Shown here: piece by piece, positions 51,099-59,980 of the stretch
Layout: every line of letters begins with the position of its first letter
How positions within the stretch are numbered: position 1 is the stretch's first letter
Origin: JAGVSV01 sp040766135
GTDB lineage: Bacteria > Bacillota > Clostridia > Christensenellales > Aristaeellaceae
Direction of reading: 5' to 3'
DNA length: 64,000 nt
Assembly: GCA_040766135.1 (NCBI GenBank)
Contig: JAXGRA010000002.1
Location: forward strand, 124,001-188,000
Made by a program: the position numbers and the translations under genes
Notes under the pieces: model-generated
Databases searched by the model: none
The model's input: the letters and a program-made list of their open reading frames with translations, nothing else
Told to the model about the DNA's origin: nothing

Positions 51099-51449
51099 TC
51101 AGTAGGTGGAACCGTCTTTGATTTTGGCTGCACGACCCTGGCGTTCACGTAGGTAATACAGCTTGGCACGGCGCACCTTGCCCTTGCGGACAACCTCAAT
51201 GCGATCCACGCGCGGCGAATGCAGCGGGAATGTACGCTCTACACCAATGCCATAGGATACACGGCGCACGGTAAACGTCTCCCGGTTGCCGCCGTTGCGC
51301 TTGGCCAGCACGGTGCCTTCAAACGCCTGCAGGCGCTCACGGGTGCCTTCCACAACCTTCACAAACACGCGTACGGTATCGCCCACGCCAAATGCGGGCC
51401 GATCAGTGCGTACCTGTGCCTGCTCTAAGGATTTAATCAATTCACTCAC
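51099..51449 (-). CDS. rplS: 50S ribosomal protein L19
   Basis: A 116-residue ribosomal protein at the 30S-50S interface. GDTVRVFVKVVEG, FTVRRVSYGIGVERTFPLHSP and KVRRAKLYYLRERQGRAAKI are the family's conserved blocks. AAGGAGG precedes the ATG. It is a single-gene unit with its own promoter and terminator; the usual upstream neighbours rpsP, rimM and trmD are not here. Confidence 0.97.
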   Translation of the reverse strand: MSELIKSLEQAQVRTDRPAFGVGDTVRVFVKVVEGTRERLQAFEGTVLAKRNGGNRETFTVRRVSYGIGVERTFPLHSPRVDRIEVVRKGKVRRAKLYYLRERQGRAAKIKDGSTY

Positions 51450-51519
51450 TTGGAACTCCTCCTTCCCTCATAGACGTTCGTGCGTCATGCGCAGAGGACC
51501 GCCCGGTGTCACAAAGGGT

Positions 51520-51548
51520 ATCATACCATGCCAAACGCCGGGCTGCAA
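51520..51548 (-). promoter_or_regulatory. Promoter of rplS
   Basis: TTGCAG (51543-51548) and TATGAT (51520-51525) 17 bases apart on the minus strand, leaving a leader of about 65 nt. Confidence 0.65.
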
Positions 51549-51622
51549 GCCGAATACAGCGCGTTTTGGGGCTTTTTCCGGGATTTTTTTGATCATGTGG
51601 CATTTTCCCATACTCCTTACAC

Positions 51623-51650
51623 TTGTTGCCGCACCAAAACGCGCTATAAT
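51623..51650 (+). promoter_or_regulatory. Promoter of the second phosphoesterase gene
   Basis: TTGTTG (51623-51628) and a perfect TATAAT (51645-51650) with 16 bases between them. Confidence 0.65.
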
Positions 51651-51676
51651 GGGGCATCACTTGAAGGGAGGAAGCC

Positions 51677-52519
51677 ATGGGCGCAAAGCGTTTGCCACGT
51701 TGGATTACCCGCATGTTCGCATGGGTGCCGACCAATTGCCCGCTGCTTTTCCCCTTCTACCTGTCCGCGCAGCTATCGATGACAGAAGAGGTATATTCAT
51801 CCCCGCACTTACCGCCTGCCTTTGACGGCTACCGTATCGCCTATGCATCGGATATCCATTTCGGCCCGTATTTGGGCGCAGAGCGCGCGCTGGACTTGCA
51901 TAAGCGCCTTTCGCAGCTCCAGGCCGACCTACTCATCTTAGGCGGCGATTACGGCGCCACCACGGAGGATGGGCTGGCGTTGTTTGATTTGCTGCCGCCC
52001 TTTGATTTCCCCGATGGTGCGGTGGGCGCGCTGGGCAATCACGACCTGACGGCTACACAGGCGGATATACAGGCGTTGCTGCAAAGAATGCAGCAAAAAG
52101 GCGTGCAGCCGCTGATCAACGCCAGCATCTCCATTGTGCGGGATGGGCAGCGGCTATCCATCGTATCGGTGGATGATATCCGCATGGGGCAACCTGATTA
52201 CAGGGCAGCCGCGCGCAAACTTCAGCCCCAGGATTTTGTGCTGTTTGCACCGCATTCGCCGGATGTCATCCCGGATTTGCGGGCTTCGGGCGCTTTTACC
52301 CCGCACTTGACCGTGTGCGGGCACACCCACGGCGGACAGGTGGCAATCTTTGGACACAGCATCCATTCCTCCAGCAAGTACCGAAACCGCTACCTATCGG
52401 GCTGGAAGCATGAACAGGGCATGGATATATTCATTTCCAATGGTGTAGGCACGTCCCTGATGCCCGTGCGCTTAGGCGCTCCCGCCCAATTTCACCTGAT
52501 TACGTTGCGCCGGGGTTAA
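51677..52519 (+). CDS. Metallophosphoesterase (YkuE/YaeI-like)
   Basis: A 280-residue calcineurin-like phosphoesterase with ASDIHFGPY, LILGGDYGA, ALGNHDLT, a central FVLFAPHSPD and CGHTHGGQV, the complete dimetal ligand set. YkuE/YaeI relatives act on lipid-linked or membrane substrates. A hydrophobic stretch near residues 21-33 may aid membrane contact, but it is short. It is only distantly like the phosphoesterase at 20691. GGGAGG precedes the ATG. It converges on tsaD with a gap of three bases and no terminator. Confidence 0.85.
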   Translation: MGAKRLPRWITRMFAWVPTNCPLLFPFYLSAQLSMTEEVYSSPHLPPAFDGYRIAYASDIHFGPYLGAERALDLHKRLSQLQADLLILGGDYGATTEDGLALFDLLPPFDFPDGAVGALGNHDLTATQADIQALLQRMQQKGVQPLINASISIVRDGQRLSIVSVDDIRMGQPDYRAAARKLQPQDFVLFAPHSPDVIPDLRASGAFTPHLTVCGHTHGGQVAIFGHSIHSSSKYRNRYLSGWKHEQGMDIFISNGVGTSLMPVRLGAPAQFHLITLRRG

Positions 52520-52522
52520 TTT

Positions 52523-53593
52523 TTATATCATCATTCGTAGCGCAGGCTCGGCATTCAGATTCATGCCCGCCAGTTCACCGCGCATCAATGGCCAATACGC
52601 TGCCGAAGCGATCATGGCGGCGTTGTCGCCGCACAGCGCCAGCTGCGGCAGGTACAGGACGTATCCTTTGTCCGCGCATTCAGCAGCAAGGCGCCTGCGC
52701 AGCAGGCTGTTGGCCGCCACACCGCCCGCCACAGCCAAGCGTGTTTCGCCCAAGTCATCCATAGCACGCATGGTTTTCATTATCAATTGATCCACCACGG
52801 ATTTGCGGAAGGACGCTGCCGCATCCTGTGGCAAAATCGTCTGGCCCCGCTGTGCATGTGTGTGCAGCAGGTTAATAAACGCTGTTTTAGGCCCTGAAAA
52901 AGAAAAATCATATGCACCTTCTACCGATGGAATGGGCAGTTTGTAGGCATGCTCATCCCCCGTTTCCGCCAGTTTATCCAGCGCAGGGCCGCCGGGATAG
53001 GGCAGCGATAGCTGCCGGGCAGCCTTATCAAAGGCCTCGCCTGCGGCGTCATCCTGCGTGCAGCCGACCAGCGTGTATTGGCCGCCATCCTGCACGCGGA
53101 ACAAGTGGCTGTGCCCGCCGCTGACCACCAGGCATAAAAACGGCGGCGAAAGCTCCGGATGGGTCAGGTAGTTGGCCGCGATATGCCCCTGAATGTGGTT
53201 GACTGCAATCAGCGGCTTGGACAGGCCATAGGCCAATGCCTTGGCATAGGAAACGCCCACCAACAGCGCGCCCACCAGCCCCGGGCCGTGCGTTACGGCC
53301 ACGGCGTCTATCTCGTCCAGGTTGCAATGGGCCTGCGCGAGGGTTTCATCCAGCACCACGTCGATTTTTTCCAGGTGTGCACGGCTGGCAATTTCGGGCA
53401 CCACGCCGCCATATACACGGTGCACGTCAATCTGCGAATATATCTGACTGGATAAAATATGCCGCCCGTCCTGCACAATGGCGCAGGCTGTTTCATCGCA
53501 GCTGGTCTCAATGGCCAGAATGCGCGCATGTCCTGAGGCCGCAAGCGCCGCGGCCTTCTGGCGCGCGGCGTCCTGGTATGGTTGTCGTGCCAT
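52523..53593 (-). CDS. tsaD: tRNA N6-adenosine threonylcarbamoyltransferase
   Basis: A 356-residue Kae1/TsaD protein that transfers threonylcarbamoyl to A37 of ANN-decoding tRNAs. LAIETSCDETACAI, the metal-binding HIQGHIAANYL (HxxxH) and VVSGGHSHLF are hallmark motifs. The start at 53593 shares one base with the prfB stop (TGATG). About 25 residues before the domain are extra. tsaB, tsaC and tsaE are not in the window, and a paralogue starts at 303. Confidence 0.95.
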   Translation of the reverse strand: MARQPYQDAARQKAAALAASGHARILAIETSCDETACAIVQDGRHILSSQIYSQIDVHRVYGGVVPEIASRAHLEKIDVVLDETLAQAHCNLDEIDAVAVTHGPGLVGALLVGVSYAKALAYGLSKPLIAVNHIQGHIAANYLTHPELSPPFLCLVVSGGHSHLFRVQDGGQYTLVGCTQDDAAGEAFDKAARQLSLPYPGGPALDKLAETGDEHAYKLPIPSVEGAYDFSFSGPKTAFINLLHTHAQRGQTILPQDAAASFRKSVVDQLIMKTMRAMDDLGETRLAVAGGVAANSLLRRRLAAECADKGYVLYLPQLALCGDNAAMIASAAYWPLMRGELAGMNLNAEPALRMMI

Positions 53594-54693
53594 CACTGCA
53601 TTTTGAGGTAGGCCGTAGTAAAGCCGTCCAGGTTGCCGTTCATCACATCGTCCACATTGCCGGTTTCATAGCCGGTGCGATGATCCTTGACCATGGTATA
53701 GGGCTGGAACACATAGGAGCGGATCTGGCTGCCCCATTCGATCTTCTTCATTTCACCCTTGATTTCGGCCATTTTTTCTTCTTTTTCGCGCTCCTGAAGC
53801 TCTATCAGCTTAGCGCGCAGCATTTTGAGGCACATCTCGCGGTTCTGTACCTGGCTGCGCTCATTCTGGCAGGACACGACAATACCGGTGGGCATATGCG
53901 TCATGCGCACGGCCGAGTCCGTCTTGTTCACGTGCTGGCCGCCTGCGCCGGTGGAGCGATACGTATCCACCCGCACATCTTCCATGTCAATTTCCACCTG
54001 CGCATCATCCTCCAACAGCGGCGCTACATCCAGCGACACAAAGGAGGTGTGACGGCGGGCGTTGGAATCAAAGGGGCTGATGCGCACCAGGCGATGCACG
54101 CCCTTTTCGCTGCGCAGGTAGCCATAGGCATTGTCGCCATCCACCTCAAATGTGGCGGACTTAATGCCTGCTTCATCGCCAGGGATAAGATCCAGTACCG
54201 TCACCTTGAAGCCTAAACGCTCACAGTAGCGCGTGTACATGCGGTAGAGCATCTGCGCCCAGTCCTGTGCCTCGGTGCCGCCGGCGCCTGCATGCAGCGA
54301 CAGCACGGTGTTGCAGCTGTCATAATCGCCGCGCATCATGGTTTCCAGGCCCAGTGCCTCCACCTGTGCTGTCAATTTTTCAATGGTTACGCCGATATCC
54401 GCTATTAAATCGGCGTCATTTTCCTCATCAGCCAGCTCAATCATGATCTCTACATCATCGCAGGTGGCCACCAGCTCCCGATAATGGGTCAGCTTGCGCT
54501 CTATGGCCGCCATGCGCTGGTTGACCTGGGCCGAGCGCTCCAAATTGTCCCAGAACCCATCGGCTGACATTTCCTCGCGCAGCTCGCTCAGCTCACGCTC
54601 CAGGTCGTCAATGCGCAGCCCTTCCCCTATCTCGCGCAGTTGATCGCGCAAATTGGAGAGGTTGGATAGATATTGTTCTTGCTCCAAAAACAT
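53593..54693 (-). CDS. prfB: Peptide chain release factor 2
   Basis: A 366-residue class I release factor that recognises UGA and UAA: the SPF tripeptide is at 206-208 and the catalytic GGQ at 251-253. The N-terminal coiled coil is complete in one uninterrupted frame: around codons 22-27 the DNA reads GGGGAAGGGCTGCGC, so the usual in-frame UGA and programmed +1 shift are absent. It lies 24 bases after secA, a common neighbour, and is coupled to tsaD. Confidence 0.96.
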   Translation of the reverse strand: MFLEQEQYLSNLSNLRDQLREIGEGLRIDDLERELSELREEMSADGFWDNLERSAQVNQRMAAIERKLTHYRELVATCDDVEIMIELADEENDADLIADIGVTIEKLTAQVEALGLETMMRGDYDSCNTVLSLHAGAGGTEAQDWAQMLYRMYTRYCERLGFKVTVLDLIPGDEAGIKSATFEVDGDNAYGYLRSEKGVHRLVRISPFDSNARRHTSFVSLDVAPLLEDDAQVEIDMEDVRVDTYRSTGAGGQHVNKTDSAVRMTHMPTGIVVSCQNERSQVQNREMCLKMLRAKLIELQEREKEEKMAEIKGEMKKIEWGSQIRSYVFQPYTMVKDHRTGYETGNVDDVMNGNLDGFTTAYLKMQ

Positions 54694-54717
54694 GTATGCC
54701 TTCCTTATGCTGTGACA

Positions 54718-57417
54718 TTACCTGCCACAGCAGTGCTTGTATTTTTTGCCACTGCCGCAGGGACAGGGGCTGTTGCGGCCCACCTTTTCCCCCGCCTTAA
54801 CGGGCTGGCGTGCCTGCATGGGCACAGGGCCTGCGGTGTCGCCCGCGCCGCGCGCAACCACCGGGGTAGCCACGGCCTTGCGCTCCGGCGCGCGTTCAAT
54901 GCGCAGCTGGTACAGCGCGCGCAGCGTATCCTCCTGGATCAGGCGCACCATTTCGTCGAACATGTCAAAGCTTTCCAGCTTATATTCGTTGACTGGGTCG
55001 CGCTGGGCATAGGCGCGCAGACCAATGCCATCGCGCAGCTGATCCATGGCGTCGATGTGGTCCATCCAGCGGCTGTCCACCGCACGCAGCAGCAGCGAAC
55101 GCTCCAGCTCGCGCATGTCGATGCCCAGGCCGGTGATGGCTTCTTCCCTCTCCTCATAGAAGGACAGCGCGGATTTCTTCAGGAACTCCGTCAGCCCATC
55201 GCGGTCAAACCCGCCCATGGCATCGTGGTTGGCCTTAAAGGTTCCTGCAGGGATGCAAATGCGTTCCAGATAATCCGCAAGGCCGCGCAAATCCCAATCC
55301 GCGTTTTCACCGGCACAAAAGCGCCCCACGCTTTCAGCCAGCAGTTTGTCCAGCATGCCCATGATATGGGCATGCATGTTCTCGCCGCCTAATACCTCGC
55401 GCCGCTGGCCGTAAATGACCTCGCGCTGCTGGTTCATGACATCGTCATAGCGCAGCACGTTCTTGCGGATCTCATAGTTGCGGCTTTCAATGCGTTTCTG
55501 GGCGTTCTCAATCTGCTTGGTCAGCAGGCCGGCCTCCAGCGGCACATCCTCTTCCATGCCCAGTTTGGCGATAAGCGGCTCAATGCGCTCGCCGCCAAAC
55601 AGGCGCATCAGGTCATCCTCCAGCGAGATAAAGAACTGCGAAGAGCCCGGATCGCCCTGGCGTCCGGCACGGCCGCGCAGCTGGTTGTCGATGCGGCGGC
55701 TCTCATGCCGCTCGGTGCCGATGATGTGCAGGCCGCCCAGCGCGATGACCTTTTCGTGTTCCTGGTCGGTTTGCTTGCGGAACTGCTCCTTCAACTGATT
55801 GTACTGCTGCCGCGCGGCCTTGACCTCGTCGCTGACGTTCTCACTGCGGCCTACGGCTTCCTCGATCAGCTCCTCGGGCACCTCCTGCTGGCGCATGGCG
55901 CGCCGGGCCAGATAGTCCGGATTGCCGCCCAGCAGGATATCCGTGCCGCGTCCAGCCATATTGGTGGCGATAGTGACCGCGCCATAATGCCCGGCCTGCG
56001 CCACAATCATGGCCTCCCGCGCATGATGCTTGGCGTTCAATACCTCATGCTCCACACCGCGCAGGGTAAGCATGCGGCTTAACATCTCGCTGACTTCTAC
56101 CGAGATGGTGCCCACCAGCAGTGGCTGCCCGGTGGCATGGCGCTTGATAATCTCCTCCACCACGGCATTGAACTTGCCCTTTTTGCTGCGATAGACCACG
56201 TCGTTTAGGTCATCGCGGATCATGGGCATGTTGGTGGGCACCTGGATAACGTCCAAGTTGTAGATGCCCTGGAACTCCGTCTCCTCCGTTTTGGCGGTAC
56301 CTGTCATGCCGGACAGCTTTTTGTACATGCGGAAATAGTTCTGGAACGTGATGGTGGCCAGCGTTTTGCTTTCGCGCTCCACCTGGACGCGCTCCTTGGC
56401 CTCGATGGCTTGGTGCAACCCGTCCGAATAGCGGCGGCCAATCATCAGGCGGCCGGTAAACTCATCAACGATGATGACTTCATCGTTTTGCACCACATAA
56501 TCCGTATCGCGCCTGAACAACGCATGCGCCTTGAGCGCCTGGATCAGGTAATGGTTGAGGTCATTGTTTTCTACATCGGCCAAGTTATCAATGCCAAAGG
56601 CGCTTTCAGCCTTGCGCGTGCCCTCCTCGGTGAATATCACGGCGCGGTCTTTTTCGTCCACAGTATAATCGGTATCGCGGCGCAGGCGGCCCACAAAGCG
56701 GTCGGCCTTTTCGTACATATCGGTGGGCTTGTCACCCTGGCCGGAGATGATCAGCGGCGTGCGTGCTTCGTCAATCAGGATGGAGTCCACCTCGTCCACC
56801 ACGGCATAGGCGTGCCCGCGCTGCACCATCTCGTGCTTGTAGATGACCATGTTATCGCGCAGGTAGTCAAAGCCCATTTCATTGTTGGTGCCGTAGGTAA
56901 TGTCACACGCATAGGCTTGCCTGCGCTGCTCGTTGGTCAGGTCGTGCACGATAACGCCCACCGTCATCCCCAAAAAGCGGTACAGCTTGCCCATATCTTC
57001 GCCCTGGAAGGACGCCAGGTAGTCATTGACCGTAACGATGTGCACGCCCTCGCCCGTCAGCGCGTTCAGGTATGCCGGCAGGCAGGCCGTCAGCGTTTTG
57101 CCCTCGCCGGTTTTCATTTCAGCGATGCGGCCCTGATGCAGCACGATGCCGCCAATCAGCTGCACATAAAACGGACGCAGGCCCAGCGTGCGCTGCGCGG
57201 CCTCGCGCACCACGGCAAACGCTTCGGGCAGCAGGTCATCCAGCGTTTCGCCTTTGGCCAGCCGGTTGCGGAACAGCTGCGTTTGCTGGCGCAGTTGCTC
57301 ATCGCTCATGGCCTGATAGGTGGGTTCCAGTTTTTCTATGTGATCGGCTATCTTGCGCAGCGGCTTGAGTTTGGCTTCCTCGCCAAACCCCAACGCGTTC
57401 TTTATCTTTGTAAACAT
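54718..57417 (-). CDS. secA: Protein translocase ATPase SecA
   Basis: An 899-residue preprotein translocase motor. Walker A MKTGEGKT (about residues 102-109), the DEVDSILIDEAR box and GRAGRQGDPG are intact. The C-terminus ends in the zinc-binding motif CPCGSGKKYKHCC, which contacts SecB or ribosomes. The N-terminus GFGEEAKLKPL is close to the family start, and the ATG at 57417 has GGAGAA. It pairs with prfB downstream. Confidence 0.97.
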   Translation of the reverse strand: MFTKIKNALGFGEEAKLKPLRKIADHIEKLEPTYQAMSDEQLRQQTQLFRNRLAKGETLDDLLPEAFAVVREAAQRTLGLRPFYVQLIGGIVLHQGRIAEMKTGEGKTLTACLPAYLNALTGEGVHIVTVNDYLASFQGEDMGKLYRFLGMTVGVIVHDLTNEQRRQAYACDITYGTNNEMGFDYLRDNMVIYKHEMVQRGHAYAVVDEVDSILIDEARTPLIISGQGDKPTDMYEKADRFVGRLRRDTDYTVDEKDRAVIFTEEGTRKAESAFGIDNLADVENNDLNHYLIQALKAHALFRRDTDYVVQNDEVIIVDEFTGRLMIGRRYSDGLHQAIEAKERVQVERESKTLATITFQNYFRMYKKLSGMTGTAKTEETEFQGIYNLDVIQVPTNMPMIRDDLNDVVYRSKKGKFNAVVEEIIKRHATGQPLLVGTISVEVSEMLSRMLTLRGVEHEVLNAKHHAREAMIVAQAGHYGAVTIATNMAGRGTDILLGGNPDYLARRAMRQQEVPEELIEEAVGRSENVSDEVKAARQQYNQLKEQFRKQTDQEHEKVIALGGLHIIGTERHESRRIDNQLRGRAGRQGDPGSSQFFISLEDDLMRLFGGERIEPLIAKLGMEEDVPLEAGLLTKQIENAQKRIESRNYEIRKNVLRYDDVMNQQREVIYGQRREVLGGENMHAHIMGMLDKLLAESVGRFCAGENADWDLRGLADYLERICIPAGTFKANHDAMGGFDRDGLTEFLKKSALSFYEEREEAITGLGIDMRELERSLLLRAVDSRWMDHIDAMDQLRDGIGLRAYAQRDPVNEYKLESFDMFDEMVRLIQEDTLRALYQLRIERAPERKAVATPVVARGAGDTAGPVPMQARQPVKAGEKVGRNSPCPCGSGKKYKHCCGR

Positions 57418-57453
57418 TCAGTCGATTTCTCCTTTTGGCTGTCGCCACCTATC

Positions 57454-57482
57454 ATTATACAGGACGCCCCCAACCACCGCAA
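57454..57482 (-). promoter_or_regulatory. Promoter of secA-prfB-tsaD
   Basis: TTGCGG (57477-57482) and TATAAT (57454-57459) separated by 17 bases on the minus strand. Confidence 0.75.
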
Positions 57483-57496
57483 CCAACACGACTTGA

Positions 57497-57525
57497 TTGT
57501 AACAAGCACCCGCGCATGATATAGT
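57497..57525 (+). promoter_or_regulatory. Promoter of the lactonase gene
   Basis: TTGTAA (57497-57502) and TATAGT (57520-57525) separated by 17 bases, divergent from the secA promoter. Confidence 0.65.
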
Positions 57526-57550
57526 AAGCAAAAAGGAGTGGTAAAGAAAC

Positions 57551-58540
57551 ATGCGTTTTTATGTAGGCACCTACAGCGTACCCGGCAGCCCGGGGTTGGC
57601 GCTGTGTAAGGATGAGAACGGGCGATTGACCCTGCTTGACAGCTACGATGCACTGCGCAACCCCACATACCTGATCCCCTCGCAGGATGGGCAGCGGCTG
57701 TTTGTAGTAGCGGAGGATGAGCAAGACCAGGGCGTAGCGGTAAGTTTTTGCATTGCGAAGGAGCCCTTTGCACCCCTTTCTGCCTGCGTCATGGATGATG
57801 CGCGCGCCTGCCACCTGGCATTGAACGATGCGGAAAACACATTGTACACCGCGCATTACCACCAAGGCAGCCTGGCGGTGCTGGCCATCGACAGCGACGG
57901 CCGCATCACCCGGCAAATACAGCAGATACAGCACCATGGACGCGGCGCACACCCCACCCGCCAAGAAAAAGCACATGTGCACCATGTAGCTTTCCGGCCA
58001 GGCAAACAGGAGCTGTTTGTATGCGATTTGGGCATTGACCAAATCATCGTATATACCGCAGTGCCCGATGGCATGCTGACCGAAAAACAGCGCATTTCCG
58101 TGCCCGCAGGCACCGGGCCCCGGCATTTGGTATTCCGCAACGACCAGCAGTTTTATGTGGCCGGTGAATTGAGCAGCACCGTGCTGTCCTTTGCGCTGGA
58201 CGACGAAGCTTGGACGCAGCAGCAAAGCCTGTCCACGTTGCCCCAGGATGGGGATTATCCAGACAACACCTGCGCCGCCATCCGTCTGGCTGATAGCAGG
58301 CTGTATGTGTCCAACCGCGGCGCTGACAACATCGCGGCATTTGAAGTGGATGCATCCGGACGTATAACGCCCGCCGGACATATCCCCTGCCACGGCCAAA
58401 GCCCGCGGGATTTTGTGGTCACATCGTATGGCTTTTTGTGCGCCAACCAGATCAGCGGCACCGTCACGGCCGTGGCCCACGATGGCACGCTGCTGGACAC
58501 GCTGCCCATTCCCGGTGCGGTGTGCATCTGTCCGGTATAA
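57551..58540 (+). CDS. Lactonase family beta-propeller (6-phosphogluconolactonase-like)
   Basis: A 329-residue seven-bladed propeller of the YbhE/Pgl type. FYVGTYS at the N-terminus, NPTYLIPSQDGQRLFVV, HVHHVAFRPG, GTGPRHLVF and LYVSNRGADNIAAF are recurrent blade signatures. Members hydrolyse 6-phosphogluconolactone or other lactones. No zwf or gnd lies nearby, so pathway membership is inferred only from the family. AAGGAG lies at 57533-57538, 12 bases before the ATG, a rather long distance. Confidence 0.85.
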   Translation: MRFYVGTYSVPGSPGLALCKDENGRLTLLDSYDALRNPTYLIPSQDGQRLFVVAEDEQDQGVAVSFCIAKEPFAPLSACVMDDARACHLALNDAENTLYTAHYHQGSLAVLAIDSDGRITRQIQQIQHHGRGAHPTRQEKAHVHHVAFRPGKQELFVCDLGIDQIIVYTAVPDGMLTEKQRISVPAGTGPRHLVFRNDQQFYVAGELSSTVLSFALDDEAWTQQQSLSTLPQDGDYPDNTCAAIRLADSRLYVSNRGADNIAAFEVDASGRITPAGHIPCHGQSPRDFVVTSYGFLCANQISGTVTAVAHDGTLLDTLPIPGAVCICPV

Positions 58541-58559
58541 AATCAGTTGTTCATGCAAA

Positions 58560-58588
58560 GAGGCCGGGGAGAGCATTCCCCGGCCTCA
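58560..58588. terminator. Bidirectional terminator between the lactonase gene and hslU
   Basis: Stem GAGGCCGGGGA/TCCCCGGCCTC with a 6-base loop. T-runs on both sides are short, so the strength is uncertain. Confidence 0.7.
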
Positions 58589-58606
58589 ATTCTTTGACTT
58601 TGTAAT

Positions 58607-59980
58607 TTACAGAATAAACCGTCCGATATCGTCTTCCTTGGCCGCTTTGACATGCTCGCGGACATAATCAGCCGTGATGTTAAGCTTGACCTCCGGCATG
58701 TTTTCACCGCCGGCGTTAAAGAGAATGTCCTCCAGCAGCTCCTCAAACACCGCGTGCAGCCTGCGGGCGCCGATATCTTCGCCGGCTTCGTTGGCACGGC
58801 AGGCGGCTTCCGCGATGGCCTCTAAAGCATCCTCATCAAAGGATAAAAAGACATTGTCCGTAGCCAGCAGCGCAGTATACTGGCGTGTCAGCGCGTTGTC
58901 CGGCTGCGACAATATACGCACAAAATCATCCTTTGTCAGGCTTTTCAGCCTGACCAGCACCGGGAAACGGCCTTGCAGCTCCGGGATTAAGTCGGTCACC
59001 TTGGCCACATGGAATGCGCCGGCGGCAATGAACAGCATATGGTCGGTGCTGATGCTGCCGTACTTGGTGCTGACCGTGCTGCCCTCCACAATAGGCAGGA
59101 TATCGCGCTGTACGCCTTCGCGCGATACATCCGGGCCGCTGCCGCCACTGGAACGCCCGGCAATTTTGTCAATCTCGTCGATGAACACAATGCCGTTTTG
59201 CTCGGCGCGCTGCAGCGCCTCCTCCTTGACAGCATCCTCGTCGATCAACTTTTGCGCTTCCTGTGAGGTTAATATTTTGCGCGCTTCACGCACCTTGACG
59301 CGCCGCATCTTGGTGCGCTTGGGCAGCATGCCGCCCATCATATCGCCGATGTTGATAGCATTGCCGCCTACCTCCAGCTGCGGGGCGGCTTCTTCCACCT
59401 CTACCTCAATTTCATTATCCTCTAACTGTCCCTGGCGCAGCTGCTCCAGCACCTGCTCGCGGCGGCCGGCAATGGCCACCTTTTCCTCATCGCTGGGCTC
59501 AGGCTCGCGCGCATTGCGGGCACCCAGCAGCACATCAATGGGGTTGGCGACAGGCTTTTTGCGCGGATTGACCAGCAGGGATACCAGCGCATCCTCGGCC
59601 AGCACGCCGGCACGGGCGGCCACGCGCTCCTCATGCTCGGCGCGCACCATGCGCACGGCATTTTCCACCAGGTCGCGGATGATGCTTTCGACATCGCGCC
59701 CGACATAGCCCACCTCGGTAAACTTGGTGGCTTCCACCTTGACAAACGGTGCATTGACCAGCTTGGCCAGGCGGCGGGCGATCTCGGTCTTGCCCACGCC
59801 GGTGGGGCCCATCATCAGGATGTTCTTGGGGTAAATTTCCGCGCGCATTTCGTCATCCACACGCGCACGGCGGTACCGGTTGCGCAGCGCAACAGCCACG
59901 GCACGCTTGGCCTCATCCTGGCCGATGATATAGCGGTCCAGCTCGCGGACAACCTCACGCGGGGTCAGTTCCCTTGTCAT
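58607..59980 (-). CDS. hslU: ATP-dependent protease ATPase subunit HslU
   Basis: A 457-residue AAA+ unfoldase. N-terminal ELDRYIIGQDEAKRAVAVALRNR, Walker A GPTGVGKTE (about 58-66), GYVGRDVESIIRDL pore region, Walker B GIVFIDEIDKIA and the C-terminal tail ending GRFIL, which docks into HslV, are present. The I-domain (about 130-240) is acidic and variable. The start at 59980 overlaps the hslV stop by four bases. Confidence 0.96.
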   Translation of the reverse strand: MTRELTPREVVRELDRYIIGQDEAKRAVAVALRNRYRRARVDDEMRAEIYPKNILMMGPTGVGKTEIARRLAKLVNAPFVKVEATKFTEVGYVGRDVESIIRDLVENAVRMVRAEHEERVAARAGVLAEDALVSLLVNPRKKPVANPIDVLLGARNAREPEPSDEEKVAIAGRREQVLEQLRQGQLEDNEIEVEVEEAAPQLEVGGNAINIGDMMGGMLPKRTKMRRVKVREARKILTSQEAQKLIDEDAVKEEALQRAEQNGIVFIDEIDKIAGRSSGGSGPDVSREGVQRDILPIVEGSTVSTKYGSISTDHMLFIAAGAFHVAKVTDLIPELQGRFPVLVRLKSLTKDDFVRILSQPDNALTRQYTALLATDNVFLSFDEDALEAIAEAACRANEAGEDIGARRLHAVFEELLEDILFNAGGENMPEVKLNITADYVREHVKAAKEDDIGRFIL

